The notes: a model not told the origin generated them from the letters alone. A stretch of 64,000 nucleotides of DNA from Aequorivita sp. UBA3180 (GCA_002364215.1 DEXQ01000008.1:187468-251467); one strand, 5' to 3'; positions 34,705 through 43,333 are shown, counted from the first letter of the stretch. Program-made: numbers and translations.

Positions 34705-35640
34705 TTATTTCAGTTGCAGCGTATCGCGCAAATTGAGATTCTCGTTTCTGTTTTTGGTCCAATAATCACTTTTAATCCTTTTCAGTTTTGTGGCAGTGGT
34801 TTTTAATCGCAACGTGTCGTTCTGGTCTGCTGCGTTAACTTCTTCCCACTTTTCAATTTCATACGGAAAGGTGCTGTTGAAAAAGAGCATCAATTGCCGC
34901 TGTAGATCAGGGTAGTTTAAAGTGTAAATGGTTATGGAATCGCCCTGTTTCAAACTGGCGAAAGCATTGTGTTCCCTAATTTCCTTATGCCGAAGTCGCA
35001 AATATTCAAACGAAGGAATAATCATCACATCGCCCGTTGGAAGTTCTTCGGGATTGATTCGGATAAGATTCCAAAGTTCGTTTTCCAAATAGGTTTTCGG
35101 CAAAGAAAGCTTTTGGTCGGCCTCGCCTTGAAAATAGGAGTGACTTTCAATTTCAAAATCCTCACGATTGTTAAGTTGCATATAAGCTTGGCCGCACCAT
35201 TCCTGCACGCTGTTTGTAATTTTCAGCGGATGCTCCTTTTCTGCAATTGGGCTGAAAGTGCTCGTCATTATTGAGTAAGGATAAATGCCGGTATTGAAAT
35301 TCTTCATTTGGTTCAGCTTCATCACCGAAACATTTTCTTCTGAAGGATTATTTGCCTTAACCTGCGCATCTGCTAGAAAATCTTCCGTGACAAAAATATT
35401 AACTGCCGTTCCCTCACGAATTTCACCGTAACGCTCTTGCATCAGGCTATACGAAGTAATTTCTGCGGTTCCGCTGTACCAATACTCTTTAAATTCTTCT
35501 GAATTGTTGCGCGGTGCAGCTGTTTTGGAGGTTTCCTTTTTAGCTAAAATTAGTTGTGAATCACTTTTTTCTTCGGAAGAATTGCAACTGCTTAGCACTG
35601 TCAAAATAACGAAGAGAAGGAAAAGTTTGAAAAAGTTCAT
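34705..35640 (-). CDS. Lipoprotein of unknown function
   Basis: 311 residues from the ATG ending at 35640, which gives a proper lipoprotein signal (MNFFKLFLLFVILTVLSSC). The mature part has no motif I recognise; it is polar and about 290 residues long with segments such as YWYSGTAEITSYSLMQERYG and ENELWNLIRINPEELPTGD. Related lipoproteins next to maf in Flavobacteriia are sometimes mislabelled Maf because of their neighbour. It sits in the maf/mscS run on the same strand. Confidence 0.75.
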   Translation of the reverse strand: MNFFKLFLLFVILTVLSSCNSSEEKSDSQLILAKKETSKTAAPRNNSEEFKEYWYSGTAEITSYSLMQERYGEIREGTAVNIFVTEDFLADAQVKANNPSEENVSVMKLNQMKNFNTGIYPYSIMTSTFSPIAEKEHPLKITNSVQEWCGQAYMQLNNREDFEIESHSYFQGEADQKLSLPKTYLENELWNLIRINPEELPTGDVMIIPSFEYLRLRHKEIREHNAFASLKQGDSITIYTLNYPDLQRQLMLFFNSTFPYEIEKWEEVNAADQNDTLRLKTTATKLKRIKSDYWTKNRNENLNLRDTLQLK

Positions 35641-35674
35641 TATTCGTAGAATTTTATCCAAAAATACCACAAAT

Positions 35675-36262
35675 TCAACGGTTGGCAATCTCGCTTAACG
35701 TTTTATAAACAAGTCGCGTTGGCAACCCCATTACGTTAAAATAGCAGCCTTCTATTTTTTCGATGCCAATGTAACCAATCCATTCCTGAATACCGTAGCT
35801 TCCTGCTTTATCAAAGGGTTTGTAGTTTTCTATGTAAAAATCGATTTCTTCTTCGGATAGTTTTTTGAACCAAACCTTTGTAATATCATTCACCGTTTTC
35901 TGAAACTCTTTTGAAGTAAAACACACCGAAGTGATGACCTCGTGCATTTGTCCGCTCAAATTTTGAAGCATTTGTTTGGCTTCCTTAAAATCTTTAGGCT
36001 TTTCGAGGGCTTTTCCGTTCAGCCAGACAATAGTATCGCTGGTTATTAGAACATCATTTTTATTTAAATCTTTAAATACTGAAGCTTTAAGTCGGGAAAG
36101 ATAATCCGTAATATTTGAACGGTTTAATTCTTCAGAATAAATTTCTTCAACTTCTTTAACTTGAATGGTAAAATCCAAATCCAATTTCTTAAAAAAAGCT
36201 TGCCTTCGCGGCGAACCGGAGGCAAGAATGATGTTGTAGTTTTTTAATTTTTCGCGAAGCAT
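35675..36262 (-). CDS. maf: Maf-like nucleoside triphosphate pyrophosphatase
   Basis: 195 residues, normal length. Family motifs: LASGSPRRQAFFKKL at the start (substrate loop), ITSDTIVWLNGK, and GSYGIQEWIGYIGIEKIEGCYFNVMGLP near the end. Maf proteins hydrolyse non-canonical or modified (d)NTPs (dTTP, UTP, CTP derivatives) and so keep the nucleotide pool clean. It ends 35 bp before the lipoprotein start and starts 28 bp after the prenyltransferase gene, so it belongs to the same operon. Confidence 0.95.
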   Translation of the reverse strand: MLREKLKNYNIILASGSPRRQAFFKKLDLDFTIQVKEVEEIYSEELNRSNITDYLSRLKASVFKDLNKNDVLITSDTIVWLNGKALEKPKDFKEAKQMLQNLSGQMHEVITSVCFTSKEFQKTVNDITKVWFKKLSEEEIDFYIENYKPFDKAGSYGIQEWIGYIGIEKIEGCYFNVMGLPTRLVYKTLSEIANR

Positions 36263-36289
36263 TTTAAGTTTCTGGTTTCAGGTTGGTTT

Positions 36290-37201
36290 TTATAAAGTTA
36301 CAAATCCATACAATGGAATGGAACAAATGCCCAAAAACATGATGATTTTCAACAATTTTGAAAGAAAACCGTATTTGTTTGGTGTATCGGCATCATAAGA
36401 TTTTATGCAAAAGTAGAGTAATGGTGCAAGAATGACGAAAAGGAAATACAACATTATAATTTGCTGATTGTATAAATATTCATACATATAAAAAACGACG
36501 CCAAAGACCATCAAAAGGCATAAAACGAATACTATTGTAGATGTTCTTTTACGCCCTAAAGCAATGGCTAAGGTGTTCATTCCTCCTTTTTTATCGCCGT
36601 TAATATCTTGCAGGTCCTTTACAATTTCACGAATAAAATTTATTGAAAAAGCAAACAACGCATAATGCAAAACTATTTTAAAAACCGTGGACTGCATAGC
36701 TTGGTTTTGTAGGGTTATAGTTGGAAGCAAATCGAAAAGTGCCACAATTATCAGGCTCATTGCAACCAAAGCTGAAATCAAAATATTTCCAATAAGCAAC
36801 ATTCCCTTCAAATATGAAGCGTACAAATAAAGCAGTGCAGAAAAAACGATGAACAACGCGGCAAAACCTGGCTTTTCTATAGTGTTGGCCAGATAAAAAC
36901 CTATTGCAACACCGGTGATGTTCAATATTATAAAAAGCCTGTTTGCTCTTCTTTCCGAAATCTTTTTGCCAATCAAAACTTTACTGGGTTTGTTGATTTT
37001 GTCAATTTCAACATCGTAAATGTCGTTGATGATATTTCCCGCAGCTGCAATGCAGATTGTTGCTATTACTAGCAATGCAAAACCGAAATGATTCAAGGCT
37101 GTTTCTACCCTAAAAGCTTGAAAAAGACCATATTTTATGAAAACCTGTGCTAATGCGATGAACAGTAAGTTTTGGTATCGGATGAGGTTTAGGTAGTTCA
37201 A
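36290..37201 (-). CDS. UbiA-family prenyltransferase (geranylgeranylglycerol-phosphate geranylgeranyltransferase-like)
   Basis: A 303-residue membrane protein with eight to nine hydrophobic segments. The first Asp-rich motif is NDIYDVEIDKINKPSKVLIGK (near residue 60), the second REIVKDLQDINGDKKGGMNTLA (near 190), both needed for Mg-diphosphate binding. Bacteroidota members of this branch are usually annotated as geranylgeranylglycerol-phosphate geranylgeranyltransferase; the actual acceptor in these bacteria is not settled. It lies between kdsC and maf on the same strand. Confidence 0.88.
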   Translation of the reverse strand: MNYLNLIRYQNLLFIALAQVFIKYGLFQAFRVETALNHFGFALLVIATICIAAAGNIINDIYDVEIDKINKPSKVLIGKKISERRANRLFIILNITGVAIGFYLANTIEKPGFAALFIVFSALLYLYASYLKGMLLIGNILISALVAMSLIIVALFDLLPTITLQNQAMQSTVFKIVLHYALFAFSINFIREIVKDLQDINGDKKGGMNTLAIALGRKRTSTIVFVLCLLMVFGVVFYMYEYLYNQQIIMLYFLFVILAPLLYFCIKSYDADTPNKYGFLSKLLKIIMFLGICSIPLYGFVTL

Positions 37202-37280
37202 GGTTTAATTTTGAAAGTTTTATATTCTATGAAAGCTTTTTGCATTACAGATAGCGGCTGGTAGATTTCCGGCACCCAGC

Positions 37281-37814
37281 TTAATCATATTTTGCACTTA
37301 CACCTTTAGTAACCAGCCATTTTCCCTGTACTTTCAGCACTTGTTCAATCACATCGCGAACGCAGCCTTTACCGCCCTTTTTATGGGAAACATATTTTGA
37401 AATCGCTTTAATTTCAGGAACGGCGTCTTGCGGACAAGTAGGCAGGCCAACTTCCTGCATAATTTCATAATCGGGAAGGTCATCGCCCATAAATAAAGTG
37501 TTTTCTCGTTTTATGTTTTTGGTTTTTAAGTAGTCTTCCAGAATTTTGGTTTTGTGGTGGGCGCCTAAAAAGATGTCCTTCACGCCCAAATTTTGAAGCC
37601 GAATGCGCACGCCTTCATTGGAGCCACCTGAGATAACGCAAACATTATAACCTTGGTCAATCGCTGTTTTTAGTCCGTAGCCATCTTTAATGTTCATGGT
37701 CCGGAACATTTCCCCCTGTGTATTTACTTGAATTGTGCCGTCCGTTAGTACGCCGTCAACATCAAAAATAAAGGTGGTTATGTGTTTTAAATATTCTTTA
37801 TAGCTCTTTTCCAT
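37281..37814 (-). CDS. kdsC: 3-deoxy-D-manno-octulosonate 8-phosphate phosphatase (HAD family)
   Basis: 177 residues. The HAD nucleophile motif FIFDVDGVLTDGTI is at residue 17, motif II region CVISGGSNEGVR, and the acidic motif FMGDDLPDYEIM near 107; the C-terminal tail GGKGCVRDVIEQVLK is typical of KdsC. The enzyme removes phosphate from KDO-8-phosphate in lipopolysaccharide synthesis. The start overlaps the end of the DUF2520 gene by 17 bp, implying translational coupling. Confidence 0.92.
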   Translation of the reverse strand: MEKSYKEYLKHITTFIFDVDGVLTDGTIQVNTQGEMFRTMNIKDGYGLKTAIDQGYNVCVISGGSNEGVRIRLQNLGVKDIFLGAHHKTKILEDYLKTKNIKRENTLFMGDDLPDYEIMQEVGLPTCPQDAVPEIKAISKYVSHKKGGKGCVRDVIEQVLKVQGKWLVTKGVSAKYD

Positions 37815-38562
37815 ATTTCTGGTTTAATTGCTCTGTAAACAGTTTGTAGAGTTTTGCATGGGGGCTGTCTGTCAACAAATGTAAATGTTTTTCAATAGTT
37901 TTTTTGTCGTTCCGTTTTGCCGGGCCGGTCTGCGCTTCTTCGGGGGAAAGGGTTTTAATCTTTGAAGCGGTTTCGGCAATCAGCGGTTTCAACAAATCAA
38001 ACGGTAAATCTTCCTCGTTTAAAATTTCACTGCCTATTTCATATAAATGATTGACGAAGTTATTCACAAACACCGCTGCCAGATGCAACTTTGCTCTTTT
38101 TTCTGAGGAAATTTCCACCACGTTTTCTGAAATGGTTTCGCCCAACTTTCGCAGTAAACCTAAATCGTTGGGGTTTTCGGCTTCTATGCAAATAGGAATC
38201 TCTTTAAAGTCAACCTTTCTATGTTTTGAAAAAGTCTGCAACGGATAAAAAATACCGCGTCGGTTTTTTGAAGAAAGCACCTTCATAGCAGCACCGCCCG
38301 AAGTGTGCACGACTAATTTATTTTGAAAAGCTAATGATTCGGAAAACCTTGAAATGGCATCATCGGGAATCCCGATTATATAAATATCAGCCTCCGCAAT
38401 TTTTGAAATATCATCAGTAAACTGAATATGCTCAAAAGATGAAATAAGCTTAATATAATTTCTGTTAAAAACCTGTATTACAGAAATTTCAGTATTTTTA
38501 TTTAAAGCGTTGAGTAAATGACTATTTACATTTCCGAAGCCTAAAAAAACTACCTTTATCAT
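37798..38562 (-). CDS. Rossmann-fold/DUF2520 protein
   Basis: 254 residues. An N-terminal NAD(P)-binding domain (VVFLGFGNVNSHLLNALN) is followed by a DUF2520 helical domain (LHLAAVFVNNFVNHLYEIG, LIAETASKI, QTGPAKRNDKKTIEKHL). The fold resembles pyrroline-5-carboxylate reductase and ketopantoate reductase-like oxidoreductases, but the substrate of DUF2520 proteins is unknown. In Flavobacteriia it habitually precedes kdsC, as here with a 17-bp overlap. Confidence 0.9.
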   Translation of the reverse strand: MIKVVFLGFGNVNSHLLNALNKNTEISVIQVFNRNYIKLISSFEHIQFTDDISKIAEADIYIIGIPDDAISRFSESLAFQNKLVVHTSGGAAMKVLSSKNRRGIFYPLQTFSKHRKVDFKEIPICIEAENPNDLGLLRKLGETISENVVEISSEKRAKLHLAAVFVNNFVNHLYEIGSEILNEEDLPFDLLKPLIAETASKIKTLSPEEAQTGPAKRNDKKTIEKHLHLLTDSPHAKLYKLFTEQLNQKYGKEL

Positions 38563-38615
38563 AGTGCGAAGTTAGTATTTTCTTTAATCTTTTTACACTT
38601 CTCTTTTTGCGTTTC

Positions 38616-39203
38616 TCAACGAAAAACTTTGTGTTTTATCAATTTTATCTCACCGTCCTGCTCCAGCTGTTTTATTGCACGGATTACAGTTTCAACCCGT
38701 TGTCCTGTTAAATCTGCAATTTGTTGACGGGTTAGTTCCACTTGAAAAAGTCCTTCGGAGCCATATTTTCGTTTTAAAAAATCTATTAGAGTTAAAATAC
38801 GGTGTTCGGGAGGATGTACTGAGATTTCCTTTAAAATGGTGGCCTTGTAATAAAGCCGTTTTGCAAGCGCTTTGGTGAATTTTAAATTTATTTCCGGATT
38901 TTCGGTAAGCAATTCAAACAATTTTGTTTTGTTCAATTTGTATAGTTGCGTTTGTTTTACCGCCGAAGCAGAGGCAGGATATTTAAAATCGCCCAGCAAA
39001 GGTGGTTCGCCAAAACTTTCGCCATCATAAAAAATGCCTTGCACAAATTCTTTTCCCTGTTCATTAAGGTTGAACATTTTAACCTCGCCGGTCTTAATCT
39101 GAAAATAGAAATCCGCCCGTTTCTTTTCGTGTAGAATTATTTCCGAAGCATTAATGTTTTCAAGCGTTGCGTTGTAATTTATTAGTAGACTTTCAGGAAT
39201 CAT
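38616..39203 (-). CDS. Crp/Fnr-family transcriptional regulator
   Basis: 195 residues: an N-terminal cyclic-nucleotide-binding-like domain (ADFYFQIKTGEVKMFNL, GESFGEPPLLG) and a C-terminal winged helix with recognition helix LTRQQIADLTGQRVETVIRAI near residue 150. There is no cysteine in the protein, so it cannot hold an Fnr-type Fe-S cluster; an effector such as haem-bound NO or a nucleotide remains possible. It is divergent from a truncated haemoglobin operon 82 bp away, which suggests that it controls a response to oxygen or NO. Confidence 0.93.
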   Translation of the reverse strand: MIPESLLINYNATLENINASEIILHEKKRADFYFQIKTGEVKMFNLNEQGKEFVQGIFYDGESFGEPPLLGDFKYPASASAVKQTQLYKLNKTKLFELLTENPEINLKFTKALAKRLYYKATILKEISVHPPEHRILTLIDFLKRKYGSEGLFQVELTRQQIADLTGQRVETVIRAIKQLEQDGEIKLIKHKVFR

Positions 39204-39244
39204 TTCTTTATGATTTGCCTCATAAATTAAGGCCTGTTTCGCAT

Positions 39245-39256
39245 TGTAAATTTACA
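39245..39256. promoter_or_regulatory. Palindrome in the Crp/haemoglobin divergent promoter
   Basis: TGTAAATTTACA is a perfect 12-bp palindrome 29 bp before the plus-strand gene. It contains TAAATTTA, one base off the TAnnTTTG box, so it may be a promoter element, a Crp operator, or both. Confidence 0.4.
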
Positions 39257-39284
39257 CCTTAAAATTCAAAACCCTATTTATAAT

Positions 39285-39572
39285 ATGAAAACACTTTCAA
39301 TAAAAACACTGCAAAAAGAATTTGAAAATGATTTTTACATGTACATTCCGCTAACCATTATTTTGAACAGCTGTATCGGCTCTATTGCCGCTATGACGGT
39401 TTTGGCCCAGGGTACTGGTATAGTTTCGGGCGTTGAGCTAACTATCTGTGTGGCCTTATGTATGGGATATAATGCAGCCTTGTTGGCTGGTTCAAACCGA
39501 AAATTTTCTTTTTGGTTACTTATAGTGAGCCTAATTGCCAACTTACTGCTGATTTTGATAACTTTGCTATAG
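39285..39572 (+). CDS. Small membrane protein in the haemoglobin operon
   Basis: 95 residues. A short polar N-terminus (KTLQKEFENDFYM) is followed by three hydrophobic segments (about 20-42, 47-66, 72-94). No family is recognised. Its TAG at 39570-39572 directly precedes the ATG of the truncated haemoglobin, so the two are translationally coupled; a role in delivering or sensing the ligand handled by the globin at the membrane can be proposed but is not shown. Confidence 0.8.
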   Translation: MKTLSIKTLQKEFENDFYMYIPLTIILNSCIGSIAAMTVLAQGTGIVSGVELTICVALCMGYNAALLAGSNRKFSFWLLIVSLIANLLLILITLL

Positions 39573-39956
39573 ATGAAAAAGAAAATAGAGTCCCGAGAAG
39601 ATGTGTCTTTGCTAGTAAGAACGTTCTATTCAAAAATTAGAAAAGACACACTTCTAGGGCCTATTTTTAATAGAATCATCACCGATTGGGAGACTCACTT
39701 AGAATTGCTTACCGATTTTTGGGAGACGAATCTTTTCTTTAAAAGAAAATACTTTGGAAACCCTATGCACGCTCATATTGAGGTAGATAAGAAAGTGGGT
39801 GGTACCATTAATGAACTCCACTTTGGGACGTGGATCAATCTTTGGCATGAAACCATTGATGAGCTTTTTGAAGGCGAAACAGCCAATGTTGCAAAAAACC
39901 GTGCCCGAAACATGGGAACTTTCATACATCTGAATATTTTCAACGCCAGAAAATAA
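39573..39956 (+). CDS. Group III truncated haemoglobin
   Basis: 127 residues, normal for group III truncated globins. The distal region has LVRTFYSKIRKDTLLGPIF and HLELLTDFWETNLFF; the proximal haem-binding His is in INLWHETIDELFEG, and NPMHAHIEVD is the usual E-F region. Such globins bind oxygen or NO, and in several bacteria they are induced by microaerobic or nitrosative conditions. The divergent Crp/Fnr-type gene is the likely regulator. The cytochrome c maturation gene follows 82 bp downstream with its own promoter. Confidence 0.93.
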   Translation: MKKKIESREDVSLLVRTFYSKIRKDTLLGPIFNRIITDWETHLELLTDFWETNLFFKRKYFGNPMHAHIEVDKKVGGTINELHFGTWINLWHETIDELFEGETANVAKNRARNMGTFIHLNIFNARK

Positions 39957-40001
39957 GATTCAAAAAACGACAATAGTTAACAGATTTCAGTAGTCTAAAT
40001 G

Positions 40002-40025
40002 GGCGCAATTCCTTATTTTTGCGCC
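40002..40025 (+). promoter_or_regulatory. ccsBA promoter enclosed by an inverted repeat
   Basis: GGCGCAA (40002-40008) and TTGCGCC (40019-40025) form a 7-bp inverted repeat overlapping TATTTTTG (40014-40021), a perfect -7 box 17 bp before the start codon. The dyad may be an operator. Confidence 0.5.
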
Positions 40026-40038
40026 AAAATTTCCTGTA

Positions 40039-43000
40039 ATGCAAAAAAAGATTGCTTCCGTTCTTTTCTCTACCCGTTTAACCGCCGTTTTATTTATAGT
40101 TTTTGCAGCAGCCATGGCCGCGGGAACCTTTATGGATGCTGATTCCCAAAGTCCGCCAACGCCTTATACACGCGAACTTATATACAATGCGTGGTGGTTT
40201 GAGGCTATAATGTTGCTCTTTGTAATCAACTTTGTTGGTAATATTTTTCGATATAATCTTCACAAACGCAAAATGTGGGCTTCACTGATGCTTCACGTAT
40301 CTTTTATTTTGGTGATTGTCGGTGCTTTCGTAACACGCTATATAGGTTTTGAAGGTGTGATGCACATTCGCGAGGGACAAACGGAAAATACTATTCTTTC
40401 AGAACAGGCCTACTTGGATGTTTTTATTGATGGTGATTATATTATTGACGGCGTAGCACAACGTCGAAAAGTGAAACCCAAAAAATTAAGGCTTTCAGAA
40501 AAACTTAACAATGACTTCCGAATAGAAACCGATTATAACAATCAGCCAGTAATAATAAAATTCAAGGAATTTATAGATGGTGCCGTAGAAGGTTTGACGC
40601 CAAACGAAAATGGTGAGGAATATATAAAAATCGTGGAATCTGGCGATGGCGAGCGTCACGACCATTGGGTAAAAGTGGGAGAGGTCTCAGACATACATAA
40701 CATTCTTTTTGCGGTAAATAAACCTACTGATGGAGCAATTAACATCACCTATTCCCAAGATGGCAATTATACTATTTCCAGCCCTTTTGAAGGTGATTAT
40801 ATGATAATGGCAGACCAATCTCAAGGAAAAGTGGTTGCAGACAGCGTACAACCATTTAACCTTCGCTCCCTTTACCGTATGGGTGGAATTTCATTCGTGG
40901 TTCCGGAGCCGGTTACCAAGGGAGAATTTGGAGTTGTAAAGGCCTCTGAAGGGCAACCCAGCAATCAAGATGCACTAATTCTTGAAATAGCTTCTGGAGA
41001 TGAAACAAAAACTGTTTCCTTACTTGGCGGAAAGGGGACTGCCCCAAATCCTGTTGAAACTGAAATTGCAGGTTTAAAGGTTTATACCAGTTATGGTTCA
41101 AAGGAAATCGAGCTTCCGTTCAGTATAACCTTAAATGATTTTATTGCCGAAAAATATCCCGGTACCGAAAAAGGGTATTCGTCCTTCAAAAGTAAGGTTA
41201 CCGTAATCAACGAGGACAAGACCCATTTTGATTCCGATATCTTTATGAATAATGTGCTTGACCACGAAGGCTACCGTTTTTTCCAGTCTGGTTTTGATCC
41301 CGATGAAGGTGGAACCATTCTTTCCGTTAATCACGATTGGTGGGGTACTTGGATAACCTATATTGGGTATTTCTTTCTTTACCTAGGTTTAATGGCTATT
41401 CTTTTTAGTAAACATAGCCGTTTCGGAAAATTGGAAGAAATATTGAGCAGAATAAAACGTAAAAAGAAAAGCATGGTTACTACCATCGTTTTGCTTTTCT
41501 CGTTTGCTGGATTTGCGCAGCAGCATGCACCTTCCGTACATACGCCACCGCCCAAAGCACAGATTGATTCCTTGATTAAGGCAAACGCAGTAAGTAAGGA
41601 ACACGCCGCTGAATTTGGCCATTTAATAATCCAGGACAATGGGCGAATGAAGCCAATAAACACGTTTGCAAGTGAACTATTGCGAAAAGTTAGCAGAAGC
41701 GAAACCTATGAAGGTCTGGATGCAAACCAGGTTTTTATTTCTATGACTGAATTTCCTCGTCTCTGGGTAGAAGTTCCGTTGATTGCCCTAAAACGCGGCA
41801 ACGACAGTATTCGCCACGTGGCCGGTGTACCCGAAGGCCAAAAGGATATTGCCTTGCTTGACCTTTTTGATGAAAAAGGAAATTATAAGTTGGAGCCTTA
41901 TTTGGAAGCCGCAACGCGCACAAATACACCAAACCAATTTCAAAAAGACTTTATACGTGCCCATGAAAACTTTTCACTTTTGAATGCCGCTTTGAGCGGA
42001 AGTATTCTGAAAATATTCCCAATTCCCGGAGATGAAGGTAACAAATGGGTTTCCTATCCTGAATTGGGTGAGGCCAATTTAAAGGGAATGGATTCACTTT
42101 ACGCCAAAAATATTCTGCCGCTTTACTTTGACAGTTTGAAGAAAGCGCGCGAAAGTGGCGATTATAAACAGGCGAATGAATTTTTGGAAAGCATTACCAA
42201 TTTTCAGAAAAAATATGGCGAAGAAGTGATGCCTTCAGAAAACAAGCTTCGTGCCGAGACAATCTATAACAAAGCAGATATTTTCAACAGACTTTATAAA
42301 TATTTTGCGGTCTTCGGAATTTTAATGATGGTGTTTATAATTGCACAGCTTTTTAAAGATCGAAAAATACTTCGCACCCTTATTAAAGGTTCCAAAATTA
42401 TAATGTGGGTCTTCTTTGCAGTGATGACATTAGGCTTGGCATTGCGCTGGTACATTAGTGGCCACGCGCCTTGGAGTGATGCATACGAATCTGTAGTTTA
42501 TGTAGCTTGGGCCACCATTTTCTTTGGACTCGCTTTTGGAAGAAAAAGTGATTTAACCGTCGCAGCCACGGCATTTGCAGGTGCAATCATCCTTTGGGTT
42601 GCGCACGAGAACTGGTTGGATCCATCAATTTCTACTTTACAGCCGGTTTTGGACAGTTATTGGCTAATGATTCACGTGGCAGTGATTGTTATGAGCTACG
42701 GACCTTTTACGTTGGGTATGATCTTGGCAGCGGTTTCCTTGTTTCTAATGATTTTTACCACCAAAGGCAACTATAAAAAAATGGAAATTAATATCAGCGA
42801 ACTTACTGTTATTACAGAAATGGCGCTAACTGTAGGGTTGGTTTTATTGACCATCGGTAACTTTTTGGGCGGACAGTGGGCCAACGAGAGTTGGGGGCGC
42901 TATTGGGGCTGGGATCCCAAAGAAACTTGGGCGCTTATCAGCATTATGATTTATGCATTCGTTATCCACGCCAGATTGGTGCCGGGGCTTCGCGGCCGTT

Positions 43001-43233
43001 GGACATTTAACGTTTTGGCAATGTTTGCTTACGCTTCAATTATGATGACCTATTTTGGGGTGAATTTTTACCTAAGCGGACTACATTCCTATGCAAGCGG
43101 CGATGCGCCTGCTACGCCAACATTTGTTTGGTGGATTACGCTATTTGCAGCTATTTTGAGTGCGGTGGCATATTTTAGATATAGGAAATTTTATGGGAAG
43201 AAAAGGCCCCCTAACCCCCGAAGGGGGAATTAA
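40039..43233 (+). CDS. ccsBA: Cytochrome c biogenesis protein, CcsB-CcsA fusion
   Basis: A 1064-residue system II cytochrome c synthase that moves haem across the membrane and attaches it to apocytochromes. The N-terminal ResB/CcsB-like part (about 1-480) has membrane segments around a long periplasmic domain (FLNNVLDHEGYRFFQSGFDPDEGG-like end, NVLDHEGYRFFQ). The C-terminal CcsA part (about 750-1055) holds the WWD-type haem motif GRYWGWDPKETWALIS and conserved His in VAHENW, MIHVAVIVMSYG and IHARLVPGLRG. The last residues (RPPNPRRGN) come from a GC-rich palindromic repeat that also supplies the stop codon region. The fusion is usual in Bacteroidota. Confidence 0.95.
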   Translation: MQKKIASVLFSTRLTAVLFIVFAAAMAAGTFMDADSQSPPTPYTRELIYNAWWFEAIMLLFVINFVGNIFRYNLHKRKMWASLMLHVSFILVIVGAFVTRYIGFEGVMHIREGQTENTILSEQAYLDVFIDGDYIIDGVAQRRKVKPKKLRLSEKLNNDFRIETDYNNQPVIIKFKEFIDGAVEGLTPNENGEEYIKIVESGDGERHDHWVKVGEVSDIHNILFAVNKPTDGAINITYSQDGNYTISSPFEGDYMIMADQSQGKVVADSVQPFNLRSLYRMGGISFVVPEPVTKGEFGVVKASEGQPSNQDALILEIASGDETKTVSLLGGKGTAPNPVETEIAGLKVYTSYGSKEIELPFSITLNDFIAEKYPGTEKGYSSFKSKVTVINEDKTHFDSDIFMNNVLDHEGYRFFQSGFDPDEGGTILSVNHDWWGTWITYIGYFFLYLGLMAILFSKHSRFGKLEEILSRIKRKKKSMVTTIVLLFSFAGFAQQHAPSVHTPPPKAQIDSLIKANAVSKEHAAEFGHLIIQDNGRMKPINTFASELLRKVSRSETYEGLDANQVFISMTEFPRLWVEVPLIALKRGNDSIRHVAGVPEGQKDIALLDLFDEKGNYKLEPYLEAATRTNTPNQFQKDFIRAHENFSLLNAALSGSILKIFPIPGDEGNKWVSYPELGEANLKGMDSLYAKNILPLYFDSLKKARESGDYKQANEFLESITNFQKKYGEEVMPSENKLRAETIYNKADIFNRLYKYFAVFGILMMVFIIAQLFKDRKILRTLIKGSKIIMWVFFAVMTLGLALRWYISGHAPWSDAYESVVYVAWATIFFGLAFGRKSDLTVAATAFAGAIILWVAHENWLDPSISTLQPVLDSYWLMIHVAVIVMSYGPFTLGMILAAVSLFLMIFTTKGNYKKMEINISELTVITEMALTVGLVLLTIGNFLGGQWANESWGRYWGWDPKETWALISIMIYAFVIHARLVPGLRGRWTFNVLAMFAYASIMMTYFGVNFYLSGLHSYASGDAPATPTFVWWITLFAAILSAVAYFRYRKFYGKKRPPNPRRGN
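43207..43229 (+). repeat. GC-rich palindromic repeat, copy 3 (end of ccsBA)
   Basis: CCCCCTAA followed by the palindrome CCCCCGAAGGGGG and AA. Read in frame it encodes PPNPRRGN, the last residues of CcsBA. Same layout as copies 1 and 2. Confidence 0.75.
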
Positions 43234-43238
43234 AAAAA

Positions 43239-43283
43239 CCACGAATTCACGAAATGTTTTTGAAATAATTCGTGAATTCGTGG
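43239..43283. repeat. Long hairpin repeat, family 2, copy 1
   Basis: A perfect 15-bp inverted repeat (CCACGAATTCACGAA and its complement) has a 15-nt loop. It lies six bases after the ccsBA stop codon and before the convergent fumC gene. A related hairpin is at 63405-63452. It may act as a transcription terminator or RNA 3' end. Confidence 0.8.
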
Positions 43284-43291
43284 CAGAAAAA

Positions 43292-43333
43292 AATCGACAA
43301 TCTAAAATCGTCAATCGTTAATCTTAAATCATT
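43292..43333 (+). repeat. AATCNNN heptad array overlapping the fumC stop codon
   Basis: Six consecutive 7-bp units all begin AATC: AATCGAC, AATCTAA, AATCGTC, AATCGTT, AATCTTA, AATCATT. The last two bases belong to the fumC stop codon (43332-43334). Confidence 0.9.
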
